Positions 12,254-25,170 of a DNA stretch of 64,000 nt are shown piece by piece; within the stretch, counting starts at the first letter, position 1, and each line of letters begins with the position of its first letter. The DNA is from Cyclospora cayetanensis (taxonomy: Eukaryota; Apicomplexa; Conoidasida; Eucoccidiorida; Eimeriidae). A program made the translations under genes and the position numbers. A model generated the notes under the pieces. It was given only the letters and a program-made list of their open reading frames with translations. It did no database searches and was not told the DNA's origin. The stretch is from assembly GCF_002999335.1 (NCBI RefSeq), contig NW_020312347.1:186001-250000 (forward strand), written 5' to 3'.

Positions 12254-13593
12254 CTATACAGTGAAGACCTCGAAATGCGCTGGGAAACGGTCCTGTAACG
12301 GCCGGAATAGCTACTGCAGACACCGGGAGGCGTGCAGAAACCACAAGTAGCGCTCTGTGTTCTTCCAATGCAATGGCTGCCGGCGCAGCACGAGATTCTA
12401 CGAATCACGGCTTGTAACCCTGCTAGAGGGATTGTTGCTGTGGGATTCCACAGGGCAGAGTTCTTAGGCCCCGGACCGGAGAAACTTGACGCGCCTGGAA
12501 AAGACTGGCAAAGTCTACAGAACTGCCTCCAAGCAATGAGGGTAAAGGCGCTCTGCTGAGGATAACACCACGGCATGTGCCGTCTTCCAACTGCTCCCCC
12601 GGTGGCTTCGAGTGTACTACCGGTGCGCTGGCCAAAGAAGAGCTGCCGGAGGACACCAAGAGTGAGCTGCTAAGCAGGCTGCAAGCAATCGCTTGGCTTT
12701 ATGCGCACTTTAGGCAGCAAATGTTACCTCTCCTCCAGCCCTCAAGCTCTGAGGCATGGAGGCGGTGGGCAGCGAGGACGAAGTGTTGGTATGCCTCCGT
12801 TGCTGAAACAGCCAGAGGGTCGCGGAAAACGGGAAGGGAACGAAGAATCGAAGAGATACGGATGCTGAACTGAGAACTGTCTGATGCGCAGCGGGGGCGA
12901 GGGGGCCCACCTGCGTGGAGCAGCACGGGGGTTCCTCAGACAGAGAGGGCAAGACAAAGGGTACTACCCCCAGTGCTAAGTATCCAACGATCTGAACGAT
13001 CGATATTGTTCTGAAAAAGTTTAAACACTAACTGTTCATTAATTTCCAGTCGAACGCACGAAAATGGAGCCTAACAGATCGCCTCAAGATGGCGGCCCAA
13101 CTCTCTAGAAGCCACGCCACTGCAAGACGGACGCTCATGGTCGCAGTATTAAGTGCACCTGCAGGAGGTTCTGCTACTTGCATTCTAGCCCTTCGACTTT
13201 AAATTGCTCTCCTTTGCCTGGTTTCCGTTCGGTTCTTAGCCGCGTAGCCCTTGCAACCTTGTCTTTTTTCGCGGCAGCCTCTCCAGCCTCTGTCTTCTGC
13301 CTTGCAAGCGCATCGATTCTCTCCCACCAGAGGGGACGCGGAAGCACGCAGCGCCACTTCAGAGAGTACAGACGCCCCAGCCCGCTGGACCCTTTCCATT
13401 TTCCTTCCAAACTTTCGCGGATTCCCACTCTTCGGCGCTGCTTGAATGCGCCAGCAGCGGTGGCACTGCCGTTGACTGTGTGCCACCTCCTTGTTCTCTC
13501 TCTCCTAACGGCGGCTTCCTGTACACCTATTCGCGAGAACGCGCACATTCAGCCTTCCACGCCGCCCGACAGCGTCGCATCCACCGGCCCGCC
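12254..13593. other. divergent upstream region of ValRS (minus) and thioesterase (plus)
   Basis: Probably holds the unresolved first exon(s) of ValRS, the two promoters and 5' leaders. Several frames are open here (for example minus 12423-12659 and plus 13178-13593), but none shows a family motif. The rightmost 100 bases are the leader of the thioesterase. Confidence 0.5.
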
Positions 13594-15702
13594 ATGTGGA
13601 AAGCAGTCGGCAGTACTTTTAGACCCGCGCTGAGGATCGGCACCCGGCTCGAGACTGCTGCAGTCGCCTCGAGGAGTCGCATGCATTTCGGCCTGCGCCC
13701 TTCACGAGCCTTTCCCCTGCAATTTGCGCGAATCGCCGCGGATGCGCTCTCTCGCCCCTTCTCTAGTGCACCAGCGGGTAGCTCCGAGCCATGCGCCCCC
13801 CCCCCGTCTGGCAGTCGCGATGCTTCCCTTGCCGTCGCCTCAGACGCCACCGCACAGCCGCCTGCCTTTCCCAGCGGCGAGGTGCAGGAGATAGCCATTC
13901 CCGACCGCATGCGCATGGTCTCATGGTTTGCTCGACACAACGCCATAGACCTCTCCTTCTTCGCCGCTCGGGCAAAGCGGTTCGAACCCCTGCAGCCAAC
14001 CGATCCTAGGCCCGTCGATTACTCCTGGGGAGAGCTCACGCTGCGGCTCTCCGACAAAAACGCTGAACGCCTGCGAGACGCTTTCCGCCAGGCTTCACGT
14101 CCAAACGCACTCCGCAGTGGCCGCTTGCTCGAGGTACTTGACTGCTTCGCTGGAGACATCGCCTTCGCCTACTGCTGGCCTACCATTACGCTGAACAAAG
14201 ACAAAACGGACCTCTTCGTGACCGTCGCTATCGATTCAATTCGCCTTTTCGATCATGAAGACAAGGCTAGTGCTTGCGACGCGTTTCCAAGCATATCCGT
14301 TCATAAGGACCTCACCCTGAGGGGCTTTGTGACCTACGCCGGCACCTCCTCGCTGGAAATCACCGCAGAGCTTCTCCAAGTCCGTTCGCGATTCGCCCGC
14401 ATTTTCCCTTCTGATGATGCCGACGCGTTTTGCCGCGAGCCGATGTGCATGTCCATGTGTTTGCATGCATGTATGCATGCACATGAATGTTTGTGTGTAT
14501 CTATGTATGTATGCACACGAATGTTTGTGTGTATCTATGTATGTATGCACATGAATGTTTGTGTGTATCTATGTATGTATGCACATGAATGTTTGTGTGT
14601 ATCTATGTATGTATGCACATGAATGTGTGTGTGTATCTATGTATGTATGCACATGAATGTTTGTGTGTGTGTGCGTGTACATGTTGCTGGATGTTCGCCA
14701 CTGTGTACATGGAGACATGCATCTGTTGTGCACCTGCACCTACACACACACACGCTGACGGATGCTTGCATGCCGCTTCAAGAGCTCAGATCCGCAGCCG
14801 TAGACATGGCTCTGTGGAGTGCCTGTTCAAAACGTTCTTTCGCTGCAGGATAGCCGGCGCATTGGCTCCGCCTTTCTGGTGTTCGTGCACGTGGGAAAAG
14901 ACGGTAGGCCAAAGAAAATCCTGCCACCCCTGCGCTCGGACTGCGACGATCCAAGGATTCAGCAGCAGCTCAAGGAAGCCGAGGCGCGGCAAACGTTGCG
15001 CAGGGAGAGAGCTGCAAAGGGCGATGGTTTTAGAGGGCCTGACCAAGCAGAGGCGGAGTTTCTGCACAACACTTGGCTCACAGCCACGTGCAAGGCGAAG
15101 CAACGAGACGTCAAGTGGATCCAAGACACCCGACTGGACAGCAACATCCTCATGCAACCCGAAAGCATCAGCATGTACGGAAGAGCTTTCGGAGGATACA
15201 TCATGCGTTCCGCCCTTGAGCTCTCGTTTCTAACTGCGCAGCGCTTCTTCAACAAAGCCTGTCCAGTTATTACAGGTAGCGCAGCCGCAGCTAAAAGCAC
15301 CGCAACTTTTTTCCGGGCGCATGCGCGTAGGGCACCGCTCAGCTTGCAGACGGAAGGCGTGACGGCCTCTGAGTCGGGATAGTGCTGCGCAGTACTGCTG
15401 TGAAGTGCTACTCTTTTCCAGGTATGGAAGATATCCGCTTTTTTGATGCGGTAAGACAGGGGGATATCCTGCGACTCACGGCAAACGTTATTTGGAGCGA
15501 CCAGGAGGAAGTGCAGATCCAGGCAAGACCACGGGCTCTAGAGCCAATCAACAGAGCACGTGTGCGGGCAGAGTTTCTGTGTAGGAAAGACAGCACAGTT
15601 GCCTACAACGTGCACTGCTGCTTGCTCTATGCATACGTACCACACACACACAGCAGTAACGAAGGATTCTATTTGCATGAGGGCACACTGATGGCCTCAT
15701 GA
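13594..15702 (+). CDS. acyl-CoA thioesterase, ACOT9-like double hotdog, probably mitochondrial
   Basis: Hydrolyses acyl-CoA thioesters to free acid and CoA. The start MWKAVGSTFRPALRIG opens an Arg/Ser-rich, acid-free leader ending near RPFSSAPAG, a typical mitochondrial presequence; the in-frame ATG at 13480 would spoil it. The first hotdog half contains SGRLLEVLDCFAGDIAFAYC, corresponding to the ACOT9 segment GRILEDLD. Exon 2 (14849-15275) contains GSAFLVFVHVGKDG and MYGRAFGGYIMRSALELS, the counterpart of NIFNRIFGGFLMRKAYEL. Exon 3 (15422-15702) continues in phase (ITG then MEDIRFF) into the second hotdog half. The 3' border of exon 1 (14376-14440) is not clear because no good donor is seen, and the C terminus is shorter than in animal ACOT9; an extra exon at 15759-15830 is possible. 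Family assignment is firm, the substrate is not known. Confidence 0.83.
14454..14690 (+). repeat. 34-bp minisatellite in thioesterase intron 1
   Basis: Six to seven near-identical copies of a 34-bp unit built from GCACATGAATG, TTTGTGTGTATC and TATGTATGTAT. It lies between exon 1 and exon 2 of the thioesterase, and it keeps a reading frame open across the array by chance. Confidence 0.9.
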
Positions 15703-16548
15703 AGCAAAGCTTATTCGCCATACATCGCCGCGCTGCTTTTTTGGCACCTGTGGTTCAGGTGGAAGCCTCGAGTAGCGCCGTCGGATGTCCGCTTAAAAGA
15801 ACCAACCGCCTTATATTCTACTACAAGCAGGTATATATGGCGTTCTTGGTTTTCGTTTGTGTTCTTAACATGGGCTTTGTTTTTGCGTAAACGGCGAGGG
15901 ATGGGTGCTGTCTGTAGCGCCGCGCTACTCCGCTAAATATCGCTCGTGCTCGTGAACTGCGTGTGTGGTCGAACGCTTTAGTGCGAAGTGCTCAAAAACC
16001 GGGACCCAGTGGACATTCAGGTGTACCCCCTAAACTATGGCGAGTACATGTGGTTCCTGGAGGCACGGCGGAGATCCATGAACAGGAGGAGGTGCTGCTC
16101 GTTTGTTGATACACTTGGGAAAGGAAGTAACAAGTCTCTCGACGTCCGGTAGCCCGAATGCGGAGCGCATGAGCATACCCGTCTGCGGCTGGTGACCGAT
16201 CTAATAAAGATAATATGAAGATAATTTCAGGCACAGCCGTTGAAAAGAGTCCTTGCTTATTGCAAGCCGCGCCGTGCTAGTCTTTGTTGCGATCCATGTG
16301 CCGCGGATACCAGCGGCTAACAGTGCCGGGAAATTTCGCTGCACCATGATGACAGCTCCGCTGAACTTGTTGTCATGAAATTTCGGCGCAATTTATTGGT
16401 TGCATGACAGCCCTCGAACACCATAGGGCCAATTCGGGTGTATGTACACCAGACGCAGGTTTCCGCACGCCGCAGTTCAGGTTTGCTGCTTTCATGTCTT
16501 TCCGATTTTTATTATCCTGAACAGCTTTTTATTTGCCGGAAATTCCAG
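15703..16548. other. intergenic or 3' flank, no gene supported
   Basis: Contains a possible extra thioesterase exon at 15759-15830 (acceptor TTCAG, donor GTATAT). Otherwise no recognisable coding signal. Confidence 0.45.
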
Positions 16549-17845
16549 CTCTCCTCTGCAATAGACCCAGACATGAGTCTCCCGGCTCCTGTGATTCAAG
16601 AAGCGAAGGATTCGAAACCACTTGTACCGTGTTCGTCGTTAGACCCTGGAACAGTACACCTTGGTGGGATAAAGCTTTATTTTGCTTGCTAAATATATTT
16701 TATAACCGAAGTGTCTTCAGGAGATTCCTGCTTGTCAGTGAGTACCGACCGAGTCTATGTGAAAGTTATGCTAAGGAGACTAGCCGCACTTATCTCTGGC
16801 AGGAATGCGACGGCACCTGCGGAACAGAAGCGGCTCATGGAGGGCTCCGATTAATTGCTGATTTCGAGGTTAGAGGGATGTATCAGAGTTGATAGATCTA
16901 GCGGTTTACTCGAGTTGCACGTGCACGACCACGCCGGGGGTGCCCACAGGAAGAGCCACGCTCCAGGGGTAATGTAGCTTTCGTTCAACAGTGCTGCGTT
17001 AGCACCTAGGAAACTTCATTCCAACGCTTCGCTTGACGACAACAGGTTGTACTGGTGGAAAAGGGCGCGTCACGTGCTCAGCAGGGTCTACAGGTGTCGG
17101 AGGTAGAGCTTTTCTTTTCGCGCTCCCTTTTCCGCGGTTGGGAAAGCGTACAACTACAGGCTATCCCCTTTGTGAGGAATTGGACGCCTTTTCTTGTGGG
17201 ATCGGGTGTTCCTGCTGGAGCTCTTGCAGGGAGCAGCAATGCAGCCCGTTGGCATTTCCTCCGGGTAGGATTCCATTTCCCAATACTACCGTTATGCATA
17301 CTGCTCGAAATGCATCGAAACCTTCGAATATTGGGGCGCGCATCCATCTCAGGATCTGTTGTACAAGAGAATGTAAGTATGACACTCGAAGGGGGCATAC
17401 ACTCACCCTGTTGCAATTTTTGCTGACAGGCGAATCTGTACGTCGGCATGCTAACCCCAATCCATAATCGCGTTCACGGCAACAATTATCCTCTTTAAAA
17501 ATGCAAATCCAGGATCACAACAAATGGGTGCCCCATAGGTGAGCCGCGCTCCGCCCTTGTGGCGCCTGTCCTGCCTGGATGCAAAACTTGAACGGATAAT
17601 TGAACCGTGCGTTGTTGCTGTCTTCCTCAGAGTTTCAGCGCCACTTGTGCGTAGTCGTAGAGCGAGGTGGGTATTAACAGTGTGTAACCCCGTAGAATAC
17701 AATTTGTATTTCCTTCCATCTTGAAAAACATGAATGCTTTCGGGCACATGCAGGGGGGCACGGATGGACGCTGCCGGTACTTTTGCTGATCGGCGTCCTC
17801 ATCGGCGTCGCCGCGTTCTATTACAGAAAAAGACGGAAGTCATAA
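16549..17845 (+). CDS. tentative many-exon type I membrane protein
   Basis: Rebuilt from splice-flanked segments and not recognised as a family. Exon 16549-16663 (LSSAIDPDMSLPAPVIQ) joins in phase to an exon from 16721 (GDSCLSVSTDRVYVKVMLRR); that frame meets a TAA at 16852 unless it splices earlier. Several short AG/GT-bounded segments follow between 17045 and 17460, for example ANLYVGMLTPIHNRVHG. The best part is the end: exon 17631-17666 (FQRHLCVVVER) joins in phase to exon 17754-17845, which gives a 20-residue hydrophobic span (LPVLLLIGVLIGVAAF) and a short basic tail YYRKRRKS before the stop. This is the form of a C-terminal membrane anchor with a tiny cytosolic tail. Whether all segments form one gene is inference. 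Confidence 0.4.
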
Positions 17846-19424
17846 GCAGCCTGGAGATCTTCTGCGATGGCTACATGGGTGTGCCTCTCCGGCGATGTGC
17901 ATATATTTCTGTACACCATGCATGCAATTTCGCGCTCGCACGCCGCTCTCCCCCCTAGCTTAAACCCCCGCCTTGCACCTCCCCACCTTTGACACCCGAA
18001 TCGATTCGGCCCTCTTGTACCATTAAGCGCCGCTAATTGAGGCACACACATAGAACCACACACCGTGAGGGCTACTCCGCGCTGCTGAGCAGCAGAGGCA
18101 TGTTAGTGAGTGTGCCTCCAGTTCAACTGTCCAGACAACATGAGCGATACAGCAATTCGAAAGTTTCGTGTTTGCAAGCAGCAAACTCCGTGGGGTGCCG
18201 CGCCGGGCACCCACGAGTCGCCTAGAGGCGGGGCGCTTGTGGTCTATGCACTCTAATACTTCCAGACGCGCTCTCCGCAAGACCCTCCTGCCTGCACGCT
18301 GCACTGCGTATCCACATAGTCTGAGCGCGAAGCGTTCGTTCAGCTCTCTATATGGCACGCAAGATACACGGTATCCTAGGCTTTGTCAAGTAGATACGGC
18401 TTCGGCTGTGAGCGGAGCTCTTATCTGCATGCACAACGGGAGTGCTTGTATGATACCTTTATTGTTCAAAATGTAAACGAAATATCCCTCTGTAGCTCCT
18501 ATGAGGGCCCGGCCGCGTGCCCCCCCTGCTTGTAGCATCGACGGCGAAGCAGGGCGCGATCACGCGAGCAAAAGGGGTGCCTCAGCCCAAGCCAAACACC
18601 TATCAACAACAGTGCCAAACGACCCTAAGTCGGACTCTCTTAGTGATGAGGCGCCAGTCACACACCAACATCCGGCGCACAGCACACACACTGGCCGGCT
18701 TGTACTAAGGCAGGAGAGCAGGCGCTGCCCGAGCGAGCAGAGGGCAGCGCAATTGCTGACACGAAGCAAAAAGCGGCACGATTCTCCCTACATCTCCAGC
18801 ACCTGGACAGAGCGGTGGTGAATACACAACCCAGCGCCTAGGGTGCCAAAAAAATCAGCCGCGCAACGGAACTGACCGGCGGAAGGCGTGGTGTATCTGT
18901 CTGCCGACAAACCATTTCAATAGCCATACCAAATATATACACGCATATATGCTGCTCTGAATATGCACGCCTGTGTGTGAAGGTCCATGCATATATATAT
19001 ATATACATGAATGGCCGAACACATATTTACAATGCGCGTACATGCATGGCCTCGTTTCCCCACAAGGCACCAACCGCACCGCCGCGCCCCTGTACTCTGA
19101 TGGGCAAAAGGACTTTTGACAAGGAAGTCATCCGCCCGCAAAGAGAGGCAGAGAGACTTCGAAACCACGAAGGAAGAACGGAAGCATCCCTTGTGTCGGA
19201 GTATAATTTGACACCCGCCTTCCCGCTGCCGCCAGCTGTCAGCTGCCAGAACCAATCTAATTTGTGGAGTACAAGATGTAGACCAGGGCAGCGCGGATTG
19301 ACGCAAGATACAACAAACCGCGTCGGCGCACGTCGTGCAAACCCCACGCCCTTTCCCGTTCCCGTCAAGACAAAGCAACTTCCACGGCGCAAACTGGAGG
19401 TTTAGAGAGCACGCTTGCCTGACA
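17846..19424. other. intergenic, no gene supported
   Basis: Overlapping short frames on both strands without motifs, and a TA microsatellite near 18930-19030. The right end is the 3' flank of the GSK3 gene. Confidence 0.5.
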
Positions 19425-21119
19425 CTATCGCTGGTATTCAGCGTTCGCAGCCGCCGCCATCATGCATTTCTCCCTGGTGCTTGGCGACATGCTCTCGAGT
19501 TCAATCGGCAAAAACGAAAACAACTCAGGCAGAGCTCCTCCGCCAGGCAATCTGAACAACAATATGCGCACAGCAAGAGAGAGACAGAGACAGAGACACA
19601 CACATACAGCTCTGAACAGCGAAAACTTCCCCATGTGCAGCGATGCACACACGCAAACGCTAGGGGTGCTACTGCTACTGCTGCTACTGCTGCTGCAGGG
19701 GCGGGGGTGTCGGCAAGCCAAGACAACACTTCCTCACGGGGCCGAGGCGGTCGCATGCGGACGCCATTTTCAAGCAGGCCCCCCTTCCCCCACCCCTCCC
19801 GAAAAAGCGCATGCAGCAGCACCCGGTAAGAGCGACAAAGGCGCTTACCGCGTCTTAGGGTTGCGGAGTTCATCGAAAAACTCATGAGCCAAAGCCTCTA
19901 GGGGCAACAGCCTCTGATCCGGCTCGTATCGCAGCAGCTTGCTCATCAAGTCGACTGCCTGCTCAAAAGATTTATCTCCGTCGTTGGCGCACTGGTGGGA
20001 AGCGAAGACCTGCGAAGTTTGCAGAAAAGCGCATATTTTGTCAAAATGCATGCGCATGCGCAAAGGCAGTGGTGCTTTGCCAGAAAGGGACAGAGAGCTT
20101 TAGCGCGCAACATCTAATCCGGCTAGTCATCATCGCAGCGGCCAGCTCATGAGATCATTCCTGCCAGCTCGAGCATGTCTACATCGAAAAGGGTATAGCC
20201 ACATTCACGAAGACACTGCACCGAAAAGGGTACAGCCATATTCATGAAAACACCGGCGAAAGAGCGCCATATATGCCGCTGCAAGAGCTGCCAGCGCATG
20301 CCCCAGTCATCTGCTGACAAATAGCAGCCGCCCTCCCTCGCACGCCGCTTCCAGTCTCGACACTCCCTGAGGTAAAGCCTCTTCTTTCTCCCCCGCCGCC
20401 TCTGTCCGTCCCTCACCGAGCGCCAGTCTCTTGGCTTCACGTCTGGAAATCTGAATTCGATGTAATTGGGGTTCATTGCGGACATCTGGCAGCGCGTCGG
20501 GGTTCCCAAGACTTGAATGATCTTGACGAGCTGATCGACACTTGTTTCACCGGCGAAGAGCGGCCGTCCGAGCAGCAGCTCCCCCAGAACGCACCCTGCA
20601 GCAGCGCGCGACGCAGCGACACCCACACAGCCGGCGAAGCGCTAAAAATGCGTCATCTGCAGCCGCAAGGGCCTCTGGGCCGAATTTGAGGAACGCAGAG
20701 ACGCGCGTTCTTTCGCGATTTGACGTAGGCGTGTGTCTATCTAAATACGACACAGCGCCGCCAACAGCAGCGGAGCAAGCAAGAAGCGGCCCTACCGATA
20801 GACCAGATGTCGATTGCCGTGGTATACTCGTTCGCCCCTAACATGAGCTCGGGAGCTCTGTAGAAGCGCGAGCATATGTAGGCAACACTCTGCTCCCCTG
20901 GGGAAAACACACTCAGCAACAAGGTGAGTTTTCGTTCAAAGGCATCCCTCCACGCATGCGCGATTCTACGCGTTCTCTCTCGCGACTCGCTCGCAACTCC
21001 CTCAGTGCCGCTGCAGCTACAAGAACTCCTTCCCACAACTCCCCGGGAGCTACACGGGAAGCACGTAACTGGCAGCTAGCAGTTCCACGACGGGCCAGAA
21101 AAAATAGAAAAAGAGACAA

Positions 21120-21195
<76 letters not shown>

Positions 21196-22847
21196 GACAC
21201 AGAAGCAGACCCATCGGTTCATGGCTTACCAGGCACCAATCGCTTGGCAGAGCCGAAATCGCACAGCTTGAGAACATGTGTTCGATAATCTACAAGGAGG
21301 TTCTGAGGCTTGACGTCCCTATGACAGATGCCAAGGGCATGGAGGTAACCAAGCGACCGACACATCTGATACGTGTACAGCTTGACAAGGATGAACGGAA
21401 GGGTGTGTGTATTTCTGACAAAGGTTTTCATGACGCGGTAAACTGTTTCGGGAATGAACTCCATCACAACATTCAAAAAGCGGCTCGTGCCACCGCCCCC
21501 TCTGTCCTCGACTTCGGTGTAGAAATAATCAAGCAGCTTCACAATGTTTGGATGGTTCAACTCCTTCAGGATGTCCAACTCTCGGTTCTTGTACCGTGGA
21601 TCCTATTGCAAAACACACATCGCCACACATCTGCATATGCTCAGACACGCGAATAACGGCTACCTCAGCCAAAATCGCGGGCAGCAGCAGCAGCACTCTC
21701 CTCCTCCACGCACAGGCATGCGCGGAACAAGATTTCTCAGAAAAACGAAAAAAACACATGAACAGCTCTACGCCGCAAAACACGCACAAGTACATACACA
21801 TACATACATGCAACACATACAGACACAAACATACAACACATACAGACACATACATGCAACACATACAGACACATACATGCAACACATACAGACACACACA
21901 TGCAACACATACAGACACATACATGCAACACATACAGACACATACATACACACGATTTAGACACACAGAAAAAGTGCATCTGTGCGCCTCGTGCATCTCG
22001 TGGGGGGAAAAGCCCCAAAGTGCGCCTCCTGCCAGGCCCTTCCCATGCAGAAAAACAAACACCCCAGACGCCGAAGTGTCATCAAAACTGCCACGAAAAG
22101 AAAACGCGTGAAAGATGGAGAGGCGCAAAAGGTCACGAACATGCGCCTCTTGTTCTAGTTCGATGGAGCCACGCAATTTGGGCGAAAATCATCGCCATGC
22201 AACAACATACAGGAAGGCACCACTCCCCTTCTGCCGCTCATCATCATCACCCATGAAACGTGCTCGCATGTCATCATAAATCTTTTAAGCCACATGCATT
22301 GGGAGACATTAGAAGAGGAACAAGGGCCGATAGGGCCTGTCTAGCACGCCATTTTGTCACCCACTTGCTACTACTTGCTACTTGGTACTACTTGCTACTA
22401 CTTGGTACTACTTTCTACTTGGTGCTCCATGCGCGCCTTTCACTATGCGTTTCCACACAGCCGAGAAAAATGGACATCCAAGTACCCCCAGCTGCATCCC
22501 CCACTCCCAGTCGAGCAGTCTTTGCTTCATCAACGCCACTATTTCACCTGCAAAACTTTCTTTATGGCGACAAGATCGCCTGTTTCTAGACACCGAGCCT
22601 CGGTAACAACGCCAAAGGAACCATTTCCCAAGACTTGCCCCATGTCATAAGACTTTTGCGGCTGCTGCGCCCCTCCAGCGGACCGCTTGTTTTCTTTCGC
22701 GCTCGCATTTGCAGCAGCTGCCGCGTTGCTGCTGCTGCTCGCTGCTACCGCCTGCTGCTGCTGCTGCTGCTGCTGCTGACCAGAAGAGGTGGCTCTTGGG
22801 TTAGAGGCCCTTGGGGGGGCATCAGCATCGCCTTGAGGGTCAGGCAT
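19425..22847 (-). CDS. GSK3: glycogen synthase kinase 3 (GSK3/shaggy), complete six-exon gene
   Basis: Ser/Thr kinase of the CMGC group. Six exons join in phase: 22548-22847, 21230-21602, 20796-20897, 20417-20595, 19849-20009 and 19425-19551. The N-terminal tail is poly-Gln/Ala/Ser. The kinase domain has the glycine loop LGNGSFGVV, the ATP lysine in VAIKKVL, the αC motif [12 protein letters not shown], the catalytic loop [16 protein letters not shown], and the activation loop [13 protein letters not shown] with the GSK3 tyrosine kept. It continues with [16 protein letters not shown] and [15 protein letters not shown]. The last exon supplies [16 protein letters not shown], matching the family's RLPNG..LP.LF.F tail, so the apparent stop after NPKTR at 19845 is really a spliced donor (CG|GTAAGC). 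All catalytic residues look intact, so an active enzyme is expected. Confidence 0.96.
21126..21191. repeat. (GA)n microsatellite, about 33 units, GSK3 intron
   Basis: An uninterrupted GA run on the plus strand (TC on the coding strand). It lies in the intron between exons 20796-20897 and 21230-21602, about 40 bp from the donor. Confidence 0.97.
21785..21955. repeat. 23-bp tandem repeat in GSK3 intron 1
   Basis: Unit ACACATACATGCAACACATA plus CAG, about six copies with small changes (some lack the TACAT part). Opposite-strand translation gives meaningless Cys/Val repeats, so it is not coding. Confidence 0.9.
22365..22432. repeat. CTACTTG(G/C) tandem repeat in GSK3 intron 1
   Basis: About seven imperfect CTACTTGCTA or CTACTTGGTA units, close to the donor of exon 1 at 22547. 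Confidence 0.85.
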
Positions 22848-24819
22848 GCTGCCGAGTCTGAAACAAACCGAGAGACGTCTTCTTCAAAAATTCCAATAGC
22901 CAAGGATGCGTGAGACGGGCGCAGCGACGCGATTCGACGCCGAGACGCAGCAGCAGCGGGAGCGGCTTGCAGAAACGTGAAAAAACTGAACCACACCGCC
23001 TTGACGCGCTGCGCGAGTCGACCCACCTTCCGCCGCGAGACCCCTCCAGTGCACGCTTGAAAAGAGACACCCCCGAAGACGATAGAGCTGTGGGAAACGG
23101 AGCAGAGGGCGCGCTTTTCTGCCACTTCTTCCCTATTCTACAGGCTTTTGAATATCACCATCACAGCGACACGGGCCGCTCTGCTGGCGTCCTCATACCC
23201 TCTCTGCCAACTTCCTGGCGTCACGTCGCCACGAGTGCGTAGCGATAACTTGCGAGGCAGCCCTGCTGCGCATACACGCGAATCGGCTTCAGCTGTACAG
23301 GCACACGTTGCTTGAGGCGCGGCCTTTTCTGCGAGCCACTTCCCTGCCGGGGAGATCCGTTTGGCTGCCCATAAAAGGGAGAGAATGTTTGCGACGGCGG
23401 TGCAGGAGGGAAAGGCGAGCGCTTGACCCCAAGACAGATTCAGCGGCACGGCTTGCCGAAGAAATTGCACTGCCTCCGTTTCGGCAGTCAAGCGTCCCCC
23501 GACACCAACTTTTCGGCCTGAGACGCAGCCCTCAGAGGCTACTCGAAGTTTCTGTTGGTGCGGCAGTGCTGGCCGCGCTCGTCCACGGCAGAAGAAAGCA
23601 GCGCTGCCGCCGGGGAAATGAGGATGAGCGCAGCAAGGGGCTGCCGTCTGTCGTTGGCTGGCTAAGTTTGCGCTGTTCTGACCTCGTCGAGAGAGTCACA
23701 CGCAAACGAATGGAGTAAAAATTCCCTAAATGCCCTTCCCGATGGCTGGGTAAGTCCGGTTAGCACTAGACCGGCAGTCGCACGACTCTCCACAGCGGCA
23801 GAAGCAGAGACGGGTTTAGCGCAGAGAGAAGCAGAAGAGGCGGAGGACACAAGTAGAAAAGACACTCCCACAAAGGAGATAAGAAAGAGCGGCTCAGGGC
23901 AAAGAAGCCTTAAGGAACGCAGCAACGAGCCGTGTAACGAACGGACAAAGTGCCACAAGTCAACAGCACTGCGCCACTGCATGTAGGTAGTATCTTCATA
24001 TGCTGAAGCTTTCACCTCCGGACCAGAGCCTCTCCTTTTATGACTGGGCAAGAAAAACAGGTTCAGTACAAATAAGGGATAGAAACCAGACCCTTAAAAA
24101 GTTCAAAGGAGGGCCCTAAACACCTCTGGAGAGGTACAAGAGCCAGCACATGACTGCGACCACCTGCAGCAGCTGTAGTGACACCCCAGCCTCCCTGGCC
24201 ACCAACTATCACTCCTCTCATTTTATTCCAACAGATCATTTATTTTAGAGCATTGCGTGCATAGTGAAACAGAAACTCCTCAGGTATATCAAAATAGAGC
24301 TGCGCTGCACCCTCTACAGTCAACGCCACCCATAGAGAGCCTCCCGTTGCTGACGTAAAACAGTGCCTTTTCCAAAAATTATACGGCGGTTTTGCGTCGA
24401 TTTGAATGTGACACAAATATGGATTCACTCAGTTCGTTCAGCAGACTCAGGAAGACGCCTCTCGCTCCCGTCCCTTTGTACTCAGCACAAACCACAAGCA
24501 GTGGCCTCTTGTCTTGCTGAATTACGCAATACGCTGATATCGTCCCTGAAGGGATTCGGAGCACCACACTCAGGCTGTTCGTATGCGAGAGGGGGCAGGC
24601 GGGTGTGTGGTGCGAATTTTAGTAGACAGCGCAAATAAATACTTCAATTTAGGGTAGTGCAGGATGCTGGTGCTGCTAATATGTCACTTAGCAGCCCTAG
24701 CTCAACAGCCACCGCTTCTTTTGCTGCAATAATGTACAGGGAGGACAAGCCTACAAAACTTCCCAATTCCAGCCGTACAGAAGCTGCAACTTACCCTATG
24801 ACAGTTGCATTAGGAAGCG
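22848..24819. other. GSK3 upstream region, no second gene supported
   Basis: Holds the GSK3 promoter and leader. Open frames at 23138-23491 and 23308-23718 overlap on opposite strands and carry no motif. 24240-24567 has minus-strand segments that faintly resemble the dispersed repeat described next. Confidence 0.45.
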
Positions 24820-25170
24820 AGTGTAGCGGGCCAGGCTGTATGTTGAGCGCTTTCTACTACTTTGGTATCCAAGCACAAGTGGACAGTATACAAATTGGCT
24901 TGTCAGCTCGTATCTCGCACTACCTGCAGCGTACTGCTAGCTCGAAAACATAAAGATGCAACGTTGCGTCCGTCCCTGTGCTCTAGAGGCTCTCTGCCTG
25001 TTGTTTTTCTGAATCATCGGAAAGCGTAAAATGCAAAACTACGCCCAAATACACGAGCTGTAATTTTCTTTTCTCGTCGGGAATATGAGGGGCACGGGCA
25101 GAAGAAGGAGGGTCTTGTTTTAGAAACACTACAACATTCTCCAAAGTTTGCGTGCAATCAGGGGCAAAGT
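24820..25170 (+). repeat. dispersed degenerate repeat, left arm of inverted pair
   Basis: Clearly homologous to the reverse complement of 25397-25752. Shared landmarks in order are GTTGAGCGCTT, TACTGCTRGCTCGAA, GCAACGTTGCGTCC, GAGGGGCACGGGCAG and ACATTCTCCAAAGTTTG. In translation it keeps scattered matches but is broken by stops, so it looks like a decayed protein-coding element. I do not recognise the family. Confidence 0.8.

Noticed and set aside
19845..20063. GSK3 ending at NPKTR with a stop
   Set aside because: The TAA belongs to a donor (CG|GTAAGC); an exon at 19425-19551 restores the family's RLP.G...LP.LF tail in phase.
21785..21955. CRISPR-like array (regular 23-bp units)
   Set aside because: The units are contiguous tandem repeats without unique spacers and lie in a GSK3 intron of a eukaryote.
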